Of a stretch of DNA of 64,000 nucleotides, positions 13,201 through 26,400 are shown piece after piece (position 1 is the stretch's first letter; every line of letters starts with the position of its first letter). A model generated the notes under the pieces. It was not told where the DNA came from. It worked only from the letters and a program-made list of their open reading frames with translations, and ran no database searches. A program made the position numbers and the translations under genes. Where the stretch lies: contig JAOTOL010001479.1 of the NCBI GenBank assembly GCA_034440575.1, positions 581,001 to 645,000 on the forward strand, in the 5' to 3' direction. Origin of the DNA: Imbricaverruca yamaguchii (Eukaryota > Arthropoda > Thecostraca > Neoverrucidae).

Positions 13201-14373
13201 AGCAGAACAAGGTTAAGGCAAACTTTCTTCACCAACAGGGTAGTGGAACACTGGAACCAGCTGCCAGAAAACATCGTCAGTAGCAGCACACTGAACATCT
13301 TTAAAAACAGCATAGACAATCATTATAAGAATAGAGGTGTCGTATTACTTTTCAGTATTACAGGGAGGGCTGATTGACAGATTTGGTGGGCAACTGGTTC
13401 AGTGTACAGAGTGCAACCAAGAAGGGCCCTTGTGGCTCATAGTTGCACTAATCTTTTATGTCTTTATGTCTTCTGCATTCGAAGTCCAGCTCTTCAAGCA
13501 CTTTCAGGCCCCAGTGGAACACCAACGATCTCGAGGAAGATGAGGTGTCTGATTGAAGCAGTGGACGATTCTCTGATTTTCAATGTGGACGGCGAAGCCA
13601 TCAGCTGGGCCTTGACGAGCCTTTCATAACGGGAGGATCTACGAAACGACTATACGGAACTCGCCGAGTTCACGCTTGTCTCCCTTGGAGGCAACCAGAC
13701 AGGTAATGCTCGTTTCCGGGCTCCGAGACCGATGCACCTTGCTCGGTGGATGAGCAAGATTATCTGCTCATCCAAGATGTGGATGGTGCGCAACCAGTTT
13801 TGTCTCACTGCCAACGAAGAGCGTCGCCTTTGGGAAATGTACCTCTCCACCGTGCGGATCTGCACGTGGCTTGGACCGATGCGCCACTCGCTGCCGGAGC
13901 TCCTCGACAGGAGCTCGATCTCTCGAACGTCTTCAACTCGTACGACAAGACTGATGCGGCGCTGGGGAAGTTCTCCAGCCACCTGTGGTACTTGACGGAG
14001 ATGATGGGTCTTTCTCTTTTAAGCGCGGAAGTGTCCCTCGATTGCAAGAGCATCTGCAAGACGATTGCCATCGTCTTGGCAATGGGAGGGAGAAGCGGAA
14101 CGGAGCATGGCTCCAAGAGGATCACGGTGCTGGTCAATGCCATCAACGATAACTATCTCCCGGACTTCGCATCGGAGAAGACTCTAAACTTATTTGCGAA
14201 GTTTTGTCTTGACTCCACCTTCTTGGATTCTGGTCAGGATACATATACCTATATGATATACATATTCCGTGCGGTGCAATTTTGCACCGCCATATTTGGT
14301 CTCAGTGTCGGAAATGCGCCAGAAATGATCGGAAGATTAAACAATTTCGAAAAGGTTGCTAAACCTTAATTCC

Positions 14374-14430
<57 letters not shown>

Positions 14431-17400
14431 TCAAAGGTTCGTTATTGTAGTGTAGGGGTGCATGGGTCATATATCGCCCATGACTCAGACATCCCTCATT
14501 GAGACATAGATGGAAATAAACGTCAGTTCAGGCAGCCGTTTATAAGTGACGATGTCAGATCTTTCAGATCGATGTCGGAACGAAGTGTCTAGAACTAGGC
14601 ACGTATGCAGGAGGACTAGGTACGTGTCATGCACAAATAAAGTTATAAGAGGAATTTTAAGAAAAAAATCCCCGAGCGAACAATGTCAGACTCATCCCCT
14701 TTCTGAAGCGAACAGAGGAACGTTCAAAGTGGACTCTGGACTCTCCGTCTGTGGACAAGCCGGGGACATAGGACAAAGATGTCGCATTGATATGTCTGCG
14801 GCGCACTTGGGGCACAGCGGTTTCTCGTCACCACCCAGATACCAGTGTGCCGCCTAGGTACGTCCCACACGCAGGCGACACGGGGACACCTCGTGGCGTC
14901 TGTTTCGTCGTGAGGCTGAAGCCCACTTACTAACGCAGGGCTTCACAGTTCTCAGCTGGTTGTGTTTTAACGAGTCCCAGCTCGCCTCCCACTTCCTGAG
15001 AATAAATCACTTCACATCTGAGTAAAACTTCCGAGCAGGGACAGGAAGGGAACGCATGCACGGTGTCCGTACACCTAGTTTTGAGGCATCGGCGGCCTCG
15101 TAAACTCAACGGTGACAACAGACATATTAATATTGGCACACTTCGTTCCGCCTCGAATTCTTCAACCTTTCACACCTTGAGTTGTATGCGATGCTACCAC
15201 TTCAACGGTCAAACGCACGGTAACTACAAATTCGCATCTCGTCAGGAAACATCATCCACAAATACCTGCAGCTGCATGGTCCATTTGATCTCTATGTTGA
15301 AGCCAACATGCGGAGGCAACGTCTCCAGGGCGACCTGCAGCGCCGGGAACGGCTGGTTGTCCTCCTGGGAATCGTTCTCCAGATGGTGTGAGCCCATCAT
15401 GTTTTCTTGTATGTTGTACACCTGTAAGTCAGTGGTGCATCACAACATGCAACAGGTAACTTCCATATGCGCATTATCTCAGCTTGGGGTAAGATACTCC
15501 TGCATAAAAATGAATGGCACATTTTCAATACACACGGTTTCGTCTTAGTAGAACGACAAAGGACTGATCCGTGTCGACTGGACCCAGGCAAAAATTCCAT
15601 CGCCGAGCCACATGGCGTTGCATTCCTCATGCTACCGCCGCTTGGAGGTGTAATGGATATATTCCGGCGTAAATCTTACTACCAACATCAGGTGTTGCAT
15701 GACCAGAATGCAACTGAGACAAGGGTGTGGTGGTTACATGTTTAGCACGCGCCCTGGAGGGGGGGGGGCCAAATACGCTCACCCCTCCGGTTTTTCGTGG
15801 ATAACTCCCGATTTTACCGGCCGATATACGCCATTGTTTGTGTACCTGCTTAAAAATGAACGACACGTTGTTAAAATGAGGACAAATGAAAATCGATCGA
15901 TTTTTTTCGCGTTAGGGGTCGGTAAAGTAAAAAAAAAATGTCAGCGCCAGACCACAAATATCGCCGCTGATGCGCTTCCCGTATAATGACAAAAAGGAAG
16001 TGTTCTTGGCGACACTTGCGACTTGTTTAATGTATATTGTTATGCTACATTGTTTCAAAGTCATGTCAGGTCACCGAGGTCAAGTCAGGTCAAGCTCATG
16101 ACAGGTTAACACACGCCCTGGAGGTGTGGAGGGCGAAATCTGCCCACCCCTCCTATTTTTCGTACACAACTCCATATTGTACGGGCCGACATACGCCATT
16201 TTTCCGTACCGGCTTAGAAATGACAGGCGCATTACTTAAGCAAATAAGAATGAAAATCGGCCGACAAGTTTTAAGTTATAAGCCGTTAAAGTTTTAAATA
16301 AAATCGCAGCGCCAGACCACAAAAATCGGCGCCGATGCGCTTCGCGTAAATTGTTCTTGACAATACTAGCGACTTGTTTAATGCATATTATTATGCTATA
16401 TAATTTAAAAGTCATGTTAGTTCGCCGAGGTCATCATGACAGGTTAATTGAACCAAACTTGGTCATCTGCAATGTTGTCGTAAGTGGAAATGACTGTCAT
16501 GTGATTGATGTCACTTTGCAGTTACTCCATACACATCCGAAAATATACTGTTTGCCATTGTGTGCCTAAGCGTTTCTATACTTTATTAGTGTATTTCACT
16601 CCTTTCTTTGCGAAGCCGATTGTGCCGAGCCGCCCAACGGAGCTGTCAGGTGGGCAGCCCGGTTCCGGTAACTGGAGCAGGTAATGACCTGATAAAGTGC
16701 TCCCATATCGGTGGCCCGAGGTCAAATGGCGGATCTGGCATACGTATTGCATCATTAGTAATGTCCAAAACACCATTAATCCCAATTTTGGAGTATTTAA
16801 ACACAATCACAGTATCCACAACAATGACAAGCCAAGCCACGCAAAACCATAAAATTTGGCTATTTTGACGTCATTTGGCCTCGAAGATATTGACCTAAGG
16901 TCACGACATTTGCACACAATAGAGTTAACTATCGTGCCCATCCACCCTGCGAATTTCGTTACTCTAGCCTTAATGGGGGCAGATATCTTAGTGCGCGTAA
17001 TTTTCAGAGGCCCTCCAGGGCTCCTGTTAAATGCACACCAATTACATGACAGCTGAAAATAGTGTCACCTCACATCTTGCCGTGGCGGAACCCCTGGCCA
17101 TGCTTGGCAATGTAGTTGGATCTTCAGTGCGGATCATAGGAAATGTCATTCAAAATATGTCGGGGCGGGGATGGCCGAAAGGTTAAGGTGTCGGGCTATG
17201 GGTACCAAAGGTCCCGGGTTCGACTCTAGCGCCACTCAGGACATTTCCCAATCCCGCGGTCCACCGGCGAAACAGTGTGGGCGGCGCCATTAGCCGTGAA
17301 CGTGCATAAAATGTGTCGTGAACCAACCAATAAACAAACAAACAAATTCAAAATATGTCGGTCATTAAATAAGTTGGGCACGAAATCAATGGCAGGAGAA

Positions 17401-20400
17401 ATTCACCACTTGATGAAATCGGGCAATAATAACCATCTGATGAACATAATCTGGATAACATTTTTAAAGGAAATTCATCAGACAAATATAATCTGGAGAG
17501 CATTTTTAGAGGTAATTTATTGACCAGAAAAGCATATGTGTTAAATCATTGCTATCGAATCAATTCGCAGATTCGCTTTCTAGGTAAAATTATTAGACAA
17601 GGAATTTCTCCTTTCAGTTGGCCTAAAGAAGCAAATCCCAGAACCTAAGACAATCGATTATGATCGGTAATGGTGATGGAAGGGACATTTCAAACTGGAA
17701 GGGTTGCTGTCGTTACGCACGTCTATTCGCATTAGGTTTCTTTGAATCGGTTCGAAGTAGCAAGTACTGGAACCTAAACCTTTGATCCAATCGATTATTT
17801 CCTGTAATGATGGTGAAACAGATATTTCAAAATGCGAGGGTAGTCGTTGTTACGCACGTTCATTCGTATAAGTTGTTCTTGGAAAACCAAAGTTCCACTC
17901 AAGTGCTCCCAATATATTCGCCAATACGTTTAGTTCATATAGACATATACGTTCCATTAAATGTTGCGACCATGTTTTCAAGCCAACTGAAAACCGGCAA
18001 AACACCACGTTGCCTTGGGAGGAGCACACAGGAGTTGTAGTGTGTCCAAATCAGTCCCCACTATGTTCATCAGTGTTGTTTTTGAACCTTGTCACTTGCA
18101 TAAGTGTTCATCTGATATGATTCAGATGCAGTTCTTACACCTGTTGGTAACCCGAGCTACATATAGTTGTATCTTCCGTCTGTGACAATTCGCGCTGAAG
18201 GATCAACGCCAATATTTGCACCGACCTAAGGGATTCAACACAACTGAACATGCCTGGAGATGTATCCCGCGGCTGTCCTCCCTTGATGATTTCCGAGCGC
18301 GGCCGGCAGTGCAGCTCCTTCATCCTAATTCTGCTCAGTTTACTACTGTGCCAGGTTGGGCTGGCGCTGATCGGGCTCAGCTTCTATGTGCGCCCCTATC
18401 TGCAGCAGCACCACCTGATGACCGGTCGGCGCGTCAACTCGGACCTGTTTCCGTACGGCCTGATCGCGGCCAGTGCGGCCACGCTCGTGTCCAGCTGTCT
18501 GGCGGTGATGTCGGGCGTATCGGCCCGTCAGCGACGCCGCTCGGGCCGCCGCACCGCCGTCACCTTCGGCTACTTCTACTTGCTCGTCGAGCTGGTCACG
18601 GCCTGCTACCTGCTCGCCCTGTCGATCGTGTTCATCCTCGAAGTGGCCGAGTTCGAATCGGCGTACCAGCGCGGCTTCACGCGCGCCATGTGGGCGTACA
18701 TGTCCGACCGCACCACCAAGGAGTACCTGGACGGTGTGCAGCAGGACTTCGCGTGCTGCGGTAGCCAGGGCTACAGCGACTGGTTCGTGGTGGACTGGTA
18801 CCCGCGCGACCTCTACCAGAGCCGCTACAAGGCGGCCGCAAGCCAGCGCAACCAACTCGCCAAGAAGGCGTTCCTGTCCAAAGACGGGTACCCCAACGCC
18901 ACGGAGCTGATCGAGTCGTTTTCGATCGGCGCGTACGGGACGGCGGCGCACTCGACGCAGGTGGCGGCGGCGATGGACCACGAGTTCGCCAGCGGCGACT
19001 TGGTGGCGGCGCTGCTGCACGTCAAGTTGGGCGTTGCGTTTGCCGAGGTACCGTTCAGCTGCTGCGACCCGACGGCCGCCACGTGGTGCCATCAGATGTA
19101 CGCCAACTACCCGTGGTACAACTACGAGCCGGCAAAACGGCTCAGCGTCTACCATGTGGGCTGCACGTACAAAGTGAAGGCGTTCATGTCGTCCATCGTC
19201 ACGATGCTCGTGGCCGTGCTGCTGGTGACGATGGGCCTCAAGTGTCTGCTTATGTTGCAGTACCGGTACGTGCAGACGTCTATGGCGAACGCGCTGGCGG
19301 CGGGGCGCCACCTGTCGCCGGCAGTTGGCTACCTGATGCCGCTGCCGGCCGACGGTGGCGCCATCGACGGCGACAGCGAGCAACAGCCGCTGCTTGGCAG
19401 CGTCGACAGTACAGATACGGAGAGCGATGTAACGTCGGTGGACAATGCGGAGACCAGCGAGGAGGAGGAGGAGGAAGAAGAGACCAGTGACCCGTAGTCG
19501 GTTAAAGTCGTGTTGTCAAACCGAGCAACTTAATGAGTTGCCCGCCTGCCCACGAACCGTCAACAGTGGAAGTGAGCGTTATGTGTATTGACATGATGTG
19601 CATGGAAACCGCACCTTCCGACTGTAAATGAATGACGAATGAATTGATACCCAAAATGTGTTCGGTGGCAACGGCAAGGTTTGCTAGACATACCTATAAT
19701 TAGCACTCATGTTGCTTATATCGCGTCGAGGAGCTGACAGATAGCAACCTGTCTTCAAACCAGTGATTCGCTGCATTTTGTCCAAAATATATCGTGTGCC
19801 TATGCGTCATGTTAGACGTTGCCTGGACATTAGTCTGGAGCCTCCCCCTGGGTTTTTTCCACGTTTTAAATTTTACCCCATGCTACTTCATTTACCTCCT
19901 TTACATGTTACATTTTCCTCCAGATGTTTCACAACCATAGAATAACCCTCGCAAATTTACTAAGAAATAACTCATAATTCCGATCAGTTAATATGGATGA
20001 CCTGAACTGACCGTCGCAGATGCCGTTGCAACTGGCTTTGCATAACCAGCCCTTCTTCTTCTACAGCTTGCTTGTACGTCTACAGCTGCTGCAGCTTGTT
20101 GTGTTAGCCTGTGGTTGCTGTAACGTTCTGCTCTCGCCTATAACTGCTGTAGCTGGCTGCCATCACCTGCAGCTGGTCGTGCTACCCTGCAGCTGCTATA
20201 GCTGCCTGCACCTACCTACAGCCGACCGTGTTCGGCCGCAGCAGCCACCGTTAGATGTGCTAACCTGCAGCTGTCGCAGCTGGCTGTGCTCCAGGTCCTT
20301 GAGAGGCACGGTGAGCAGATGGTGGCTGTTGACGACGTCCTTCTTGCGCAGCGCGATGTCCACGTGGAAGTCGTGGTAGATGAGCGGCGTCAGGTCCTTG

Positions 20401-23400
20401 CTCAGCTGGATGTCGAACTCGACAAAATCGGCGCCGTGCTGGGCGGCCTGCTTCAGTGACGCGATCGTGTTCTCGCGGACGTTGGCGCACACCTCCGGCC
20501 TGGGCAGGCGAGAGCGCCGAGGTCGGACGGCGAGAAATGTCACCGAATGGACAGCACAACTTCTACACCGATCCAGCATAGCACACATCAGCCGCAATCG
20601 ACGCCAAAGTAGAATCGACATCAGTATGCAATTGTGCAGCTCATGGGCGATGTTTTACTCCATCGGTTAAGGGTCAATGCATGTAACATCAATGGTGCTG
20701 CCGAACACTGGGCATAGCTCAAGCATCCTTAAAGGTATACGGCATGAGGGAATCAACGTTAATAGTATTATGACCACTCAAAGCTGTATAGAATAACACC
20801 TCCACTGCCTTCGGCCACGAAAGGGCAGCAACTATCACTCGCGTATGGCACACACGCAGACGGCACAAAATGATGTAGCGCTGCCATAGCATGCATTATT
20901 TAAACCAGCGAAGCTTCGTTAGAGTGCAATCAGGAACCTAGACATGCACCTCTGTGGTGTGTCATATTAAAGCTCGGTAACAATGGAGACCGAGATTCTC
21001 CAGGAGTCAGGCTTTTCCCGTATCAACTGGCAAGATGACAGAACGGACATAAGGTACGACAGACATGGCATAGCAGACGTAACGAACAGACGCAACGTAA
21101 CTTCACGATAACGTGACTCGTGAGGGGAGGTAGCGCGTGCCGTACTTTTGAGTAAATGAGCTGCCGGCGCCACGGTGTCCCACGTCCAGGCCGCGCCATG
21201 TGGTGTGCCAGTAGCGTGAGAACGAGCCCTCCATCCGACATTTGGTCTCCGACATCGGCCTCACCACCAGGTACTCCACTGTGGAACAGCCAGGGTCAGG
21301 CAATCCACTCTTTAACGGTTCAAATGTCAGGGACACTCTCCCAGTGTCGAGGAGCACGGGTCAGGCGCCTTACTATCAAGCAGTCCGGGTCAGTGGTGGA
21401 CTTTCGACCAGTTCTAATGTCAGATACAATGCTGTGGGACTGTTGGGATCGGGGTGGCAGCTTTATCGAATATCGGGCGTTAAGCGCATCCATACGTCGA
21501 CACCAAGTTCACGGCGTCCTTTTTGCCGCGTCACGGTATAAGATGGCGGATTTGGAGTGACCCAGCACATTTCTGAATGCTTTCCGCGGTATCTTTACTT
21601 TTGCGTTAACCGATACACAATGAGTGTTTGTATTAACGTATCTTGTAATTATCATCTTGGTCGCCACGCATTCTCTGACAAGCGTGCTGGAGACTGACCT
21701 GTCAGCTGCCCGATGGGCTGATGGCTGCAGCCCGTGATGGGGATGGTGATCACACCGTTGGTTCGCTTCAGGTTCTTGGGCAGAATGTGGGAGAAGCCGA
21801 TGTGCTCTGAAGTGCCATCTTCGGTGATAGTGGCTGAATACAGGTCCACCATGTACGCCTGCCGGCACACGACGTGTGAGCCCACCAACCAACAACCGTC
21901 TCGGCAGAGGCCTCATTCGGTACTTATATACCAAGAACACACGAGGCATTGTCAATAGTGAGGTTGGTAAAGTTCAGTTTGCAGTGCTCTGAATGCTTCC
22001 ATTGGTGGAAAACGTGCTGAGTGGTCGCATAGGTTGGGCGTATGATTTACATCGCATAGCAAGCATGCAAGGGGCAATCACGATAAGGAAGGAGGCAGTT
22101 CCGCGTCAGATCCCTGGAAAGTTAGAGCAGTTTTGATGGTTAGCACGCAACAGTGAGCAAGCATACACATATACGCGACGCCACCATCAATGCACCTCCG
22201 ATCGAATTGATCGTGAAATTTGAACCTGAAAGGACCGGCAAGCCGGATGTTCCGACCGTACCAATACCAACACTACACGTCCATCCATCTCGTCAATGAT
22301 TTCTGCCGGTAATGTTTGTCCTTTATGCAACGCTCTTCCAACAACGTGTTGAAGCACCACATGTGCCCCACTCGCTTGAGAATGCTAGCCGTTTTCTTAC
22401 CTAGTGCAACAAATTCAGACACCAGTCTTGGCCGGACCTCAGGGCGTCGCACATTGAGTGTAGACCACACATGGCGCAGGCATGAGCTGCCCACACCACA
22501 CCCACAACAATCGCCCAATGACGCCGCAACCATGCCAGCTCCCACTGTCTGTCACTGTCTCCGGGCTTGCACCTGCGCACACTTGGATCGGCCTGACTCT
22601 GGTGCCGTCTCGTTGAGCCAGGAGTCAGCCGAGCGTCCTGCTACCGGATCGTGACCTGGTCATCAATGCCCTCAGGCTGCCGCTGCCCGACGTTCTCACC
22701 GGCCTGACTAACGCTAGATAGCACCAGGATCTGTGGCGGGCCTGCAACGATCGCTTCCGGAGCTCTGCGAACACGAAACAGCCGAGTCAGAGATCGTCTG
22801 CGAAGCGCAGACTCCACACGGTCACGCAACCACCCCGGGCCGTTGGTGTCCCACCGTCCAGCGCCGCGCTCTTCGAGTGCTGGAAAACCGCCCTGCGTAC
22901 TGATCCTGTTCTCTTCTCGGCTGACGCTTCTCAGCAGAGCCGAAGAACGAGCGCCCGTTCGGCTGCGACCGCGATGCAGCCGGTCTAACCAGATTGATCG
23001 ATCCCCGGTACCCACAAATTGCTTTTCAGCAGGCGACGTGTTCTTTGAGGCCGATAGCCAGCCTGACGTAGGCAGAGAACGATACGCCGACGAGGCCTCT
23101 GATGTCATGACATGAACTGGCACCCGATTGGTGTTCGACCACAATAAAAAATTGTCGCCAGAGAGTAGGAAAAGACTGCAAGAGGCTGTCACGTACGTAA
23201 ATTGTATACGGACATACACAACCCTCATTATGCTAGGATCAGCTGAAAGAGCAGACAGGCAAAGGTTTGACCCGTCGACAGTTGGCGCTGCGGATTTCCT
23301 TTGCGTGTTTGGTAAGAGAACTTTTGTCACATTCGCGTCCCACAGTTAGATTTTCAGTGGATACCACACGAGTGTATTTCCAATAGAGAAAATTCAGGCC

Positions 23401-26400
23401 ATGGATAGCCAGTCAGCTTGATACCCTATCGCTCCCAACATCATCCGGCCGCTCTCGGCTAGTTGAACAACGTTTGGACGCGATAATAGTGATGCCATTA
23501 TCTGCTTAATTTTGGCGAAGTTCTTCATCTTATCATGCGCCCTATTTACATGAAAAAAATAAGCATGTGTATGTATTTCGTTGAACGACCCCTACATCTG
23601 GCGAAAAATATAATCAGTAGCACCATGAAAGCAATTTTAACACCTCGTCCAAACATGCGCGCGTTAAAAGCCATGTCATAGTTCCCAGTACAAGTAGCCA
23701 GTACGTAACACCAGAGCCCACATATTCGCTGACAACTGATGAAAGGAGACAACTGGCGGCTCCAGCATGCGGGCGTCGGGTGGTGCATCGTAAATCTCTG
23801 AAATTTAGGACTAGACCAATGGCATTGCAGAGAAATAACTACCCAAACTGATTTTGTACCCACAAGGGACAGTACATGGAGCCGCCACTGACGAATGCCG
23901 ATAGGCTTTGAAGCACACAGGGTTCGATTTGTCTGAAAATCCTGGGTTCGGCAGAGACATTTTGGGGCATTTCAATTTCGAACGTATTTTTGTTCCCGAG
24001 AGCAAGATCTACTTGTTGCACTTTCCAGTCGGTTTTGGGCATATTATAAAAAGCGACAAGTTCGCAGTCTTTGTCGAACGACGCGATTTAATATGATTGC
24101 TAGTAAGGAGTGAACATTTTCTGTAGATGATAATGATCCGGATGGCAAACATTCAGAGCAAGGCAGCTCGCTACCCTGAGTATACATTACTTAAAAATCG
24201 GTTTGCCACACTGCTCTTTGATGCAACAACCCTCCACCGCAGCATCAGCATGATGCAATCACTCACGATCGTGTCCGGTCTGAACATCTGGCACTGGAAG
24301 GTCAAAAAGGCATCCTTGTGGTACTCGCGGCCGAACTGCTCCTGCTGTTGGAACGATGTCTCACCATCCACCATTGCCTGTAGCAAACAAAGGAGTCGCT
24401 GTGTGACCTCACTCCACTGCCGTGACACCTGTGGAAAACACAACAGACAGCAGTGACCTTTTCTCCCCCACCGGCAGACACGGCAAACGGCAGGCGGCCT
24501 ATCTTTTACTCTACCCCCCTCTGTCCTCCGTATGTGCCCTCTCCTTTCTCTCTCTCTCTCTCTCTTATCCTGCCACATATTTGGCAGCAATTCGACAGAC
24601 AGCTGGCAATGGTGACAAGTCAGATCTGTCTCAGCGAAGCGGTAACAAGTCGGGAGACAGCCAAAACACATCTTGTCGTCATGTGAGTTCAGGGTATTTT
24701 AGGTGTGGGCGAGCAGAGGTCGTGTTGAAGTCATTTTTTACATACAGTGCCATACCAGACTAATAGTATAACTATCCGAGGTTTGAAGCAATGCCCTATC
24801 TGTCCTCACCGCCACCGCTCCGTTTCTACGCCGGCACGGATGCCACGGATGCCATCCTGACATGGCATCCGTGTCAGGATGCCATGTAACGAAGCTGAAC
24901 TTAGCATACACCTAGGATGTTAACGTGTAAATGAAAGATGTCCCGGTGGAACTTGGTCAAGACGCGTTAATATGGACTCGACAAATGCAACCCTGGCTCT
25001 CTGGTTCTTGTATTAGCACGCTGCGAGTCCGCATGGCCGTGGGCTCCCACAGGAGACCATCTACAGGTGTCTCTGAGGATATGTGCCAAGTGTGCAGTCC
25101 CCGCCGCTGTCTTTGGCAACAGCCATAGGGTTCATCTGGATCAAGGCCAAACCGCAGCGGCAAATCGACCTGGCAGGGTTGAAGGTCGGAGCACAGCAGT
25201 TATTGGGTTTCGCGGGGTTCAAGTTCGAGCTTACGTAATTCCGTCTTCTTGATCGTGATTGGCAATGGCACATTAGTTGCATGCAATGACACGAAACCTG
25301 TGCAATACGGCCCGGATGTATCCTGCTAACTGCTAACTGTCTTTGCTGTTGGATAGTTGGTTGGTTATTGGTTGTATGACACATCACCCGCTGAGTCATG
25401 TTGCGTGGCCAGTCGCGGGCAATCACGCCGATTGGCCGCGGGCGAGGAGTAGCAACAGGCGAGACTCGAACCCACAACCTTTCAAATGTGAGACGGACAG
25501 CTTGCCACCAGGCTACTCGTTCCCTCGCTGCAGGATGTTGTCCCGCTAAATATCGTAATGATCGTGATGCTATTATGGTGGCCATTATCCTCTGATGGGA
25601 CGGCAACGACACATGCGCCGTTATCGTCATCCGCGCCGTCAGGTTGGCACGTGAACGTTGGGACGATACCAGGACTATTGTGGCGGCAGGGTTGGCTGAC
25701 CAATATGCACAAGGGTGGAACAAAGGACGTCACTCAGGGGGTAGTTTTTCACCTGGTAAAGCTTCCGGCAGGGCAAGAGTGAGATGACCATTACACCGTG
25801 TAACACAATTTGCCTATTACTTTCTGATTTTGTGGCATAATTATATGAAAATGAGCAGTCACCAAGTTCAGACTTCGGTTCTGAGTTCATCACACCGATT
25901 TATTGATGTTTTGCCATTTTGCTTTTTAATTTAAGAGTTTTTCACACTGTCTGCTTTTAAATCAACTTAATCCTGTGAAGTATACATTTAAGTGACGTTA
26001 ACACGATAATATTATGATAAATGAATGATGAAAATGAAGTTCTTAAGAAGGTAACAAAAGAAGGAAGCTAGTAGGGTATAATTATGCACCAAGATATATT
26101 AGTACAAAGGCAGTGATACAATGCAGTGATACAATGCAGTGATACATACAGTTTGCATAGTTTATGCAGAACGTTGATAGAGAGCATTGCTGCGGAGAAT
26201 TGGTACATAATTAAAGCAAAAATATGGCGTTATAGTTTGATCAAAAAGAAGTTTGTTTATGAGATCCGAAAAAGCTGACATCCTGGTGAAATATTTCACC
26301 TTGTTCATCTGAGTAGTCCCCCATGTTTTCCTTGAACTCGTCAAGGTGGGGGCGTGTAGTACGTGCAGTGTCAGCGACATCCGGCAGCTCATGCTTCGGT

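Noticed and set aside
22641..23330. 229-codon open frame on the minus strand in GPCPD1 intron 5
   Set aside because: No domain motif, biased Ser/Arg composition and no splice-compatible partner; the length is possible by chance in GC-richer intron sequence.
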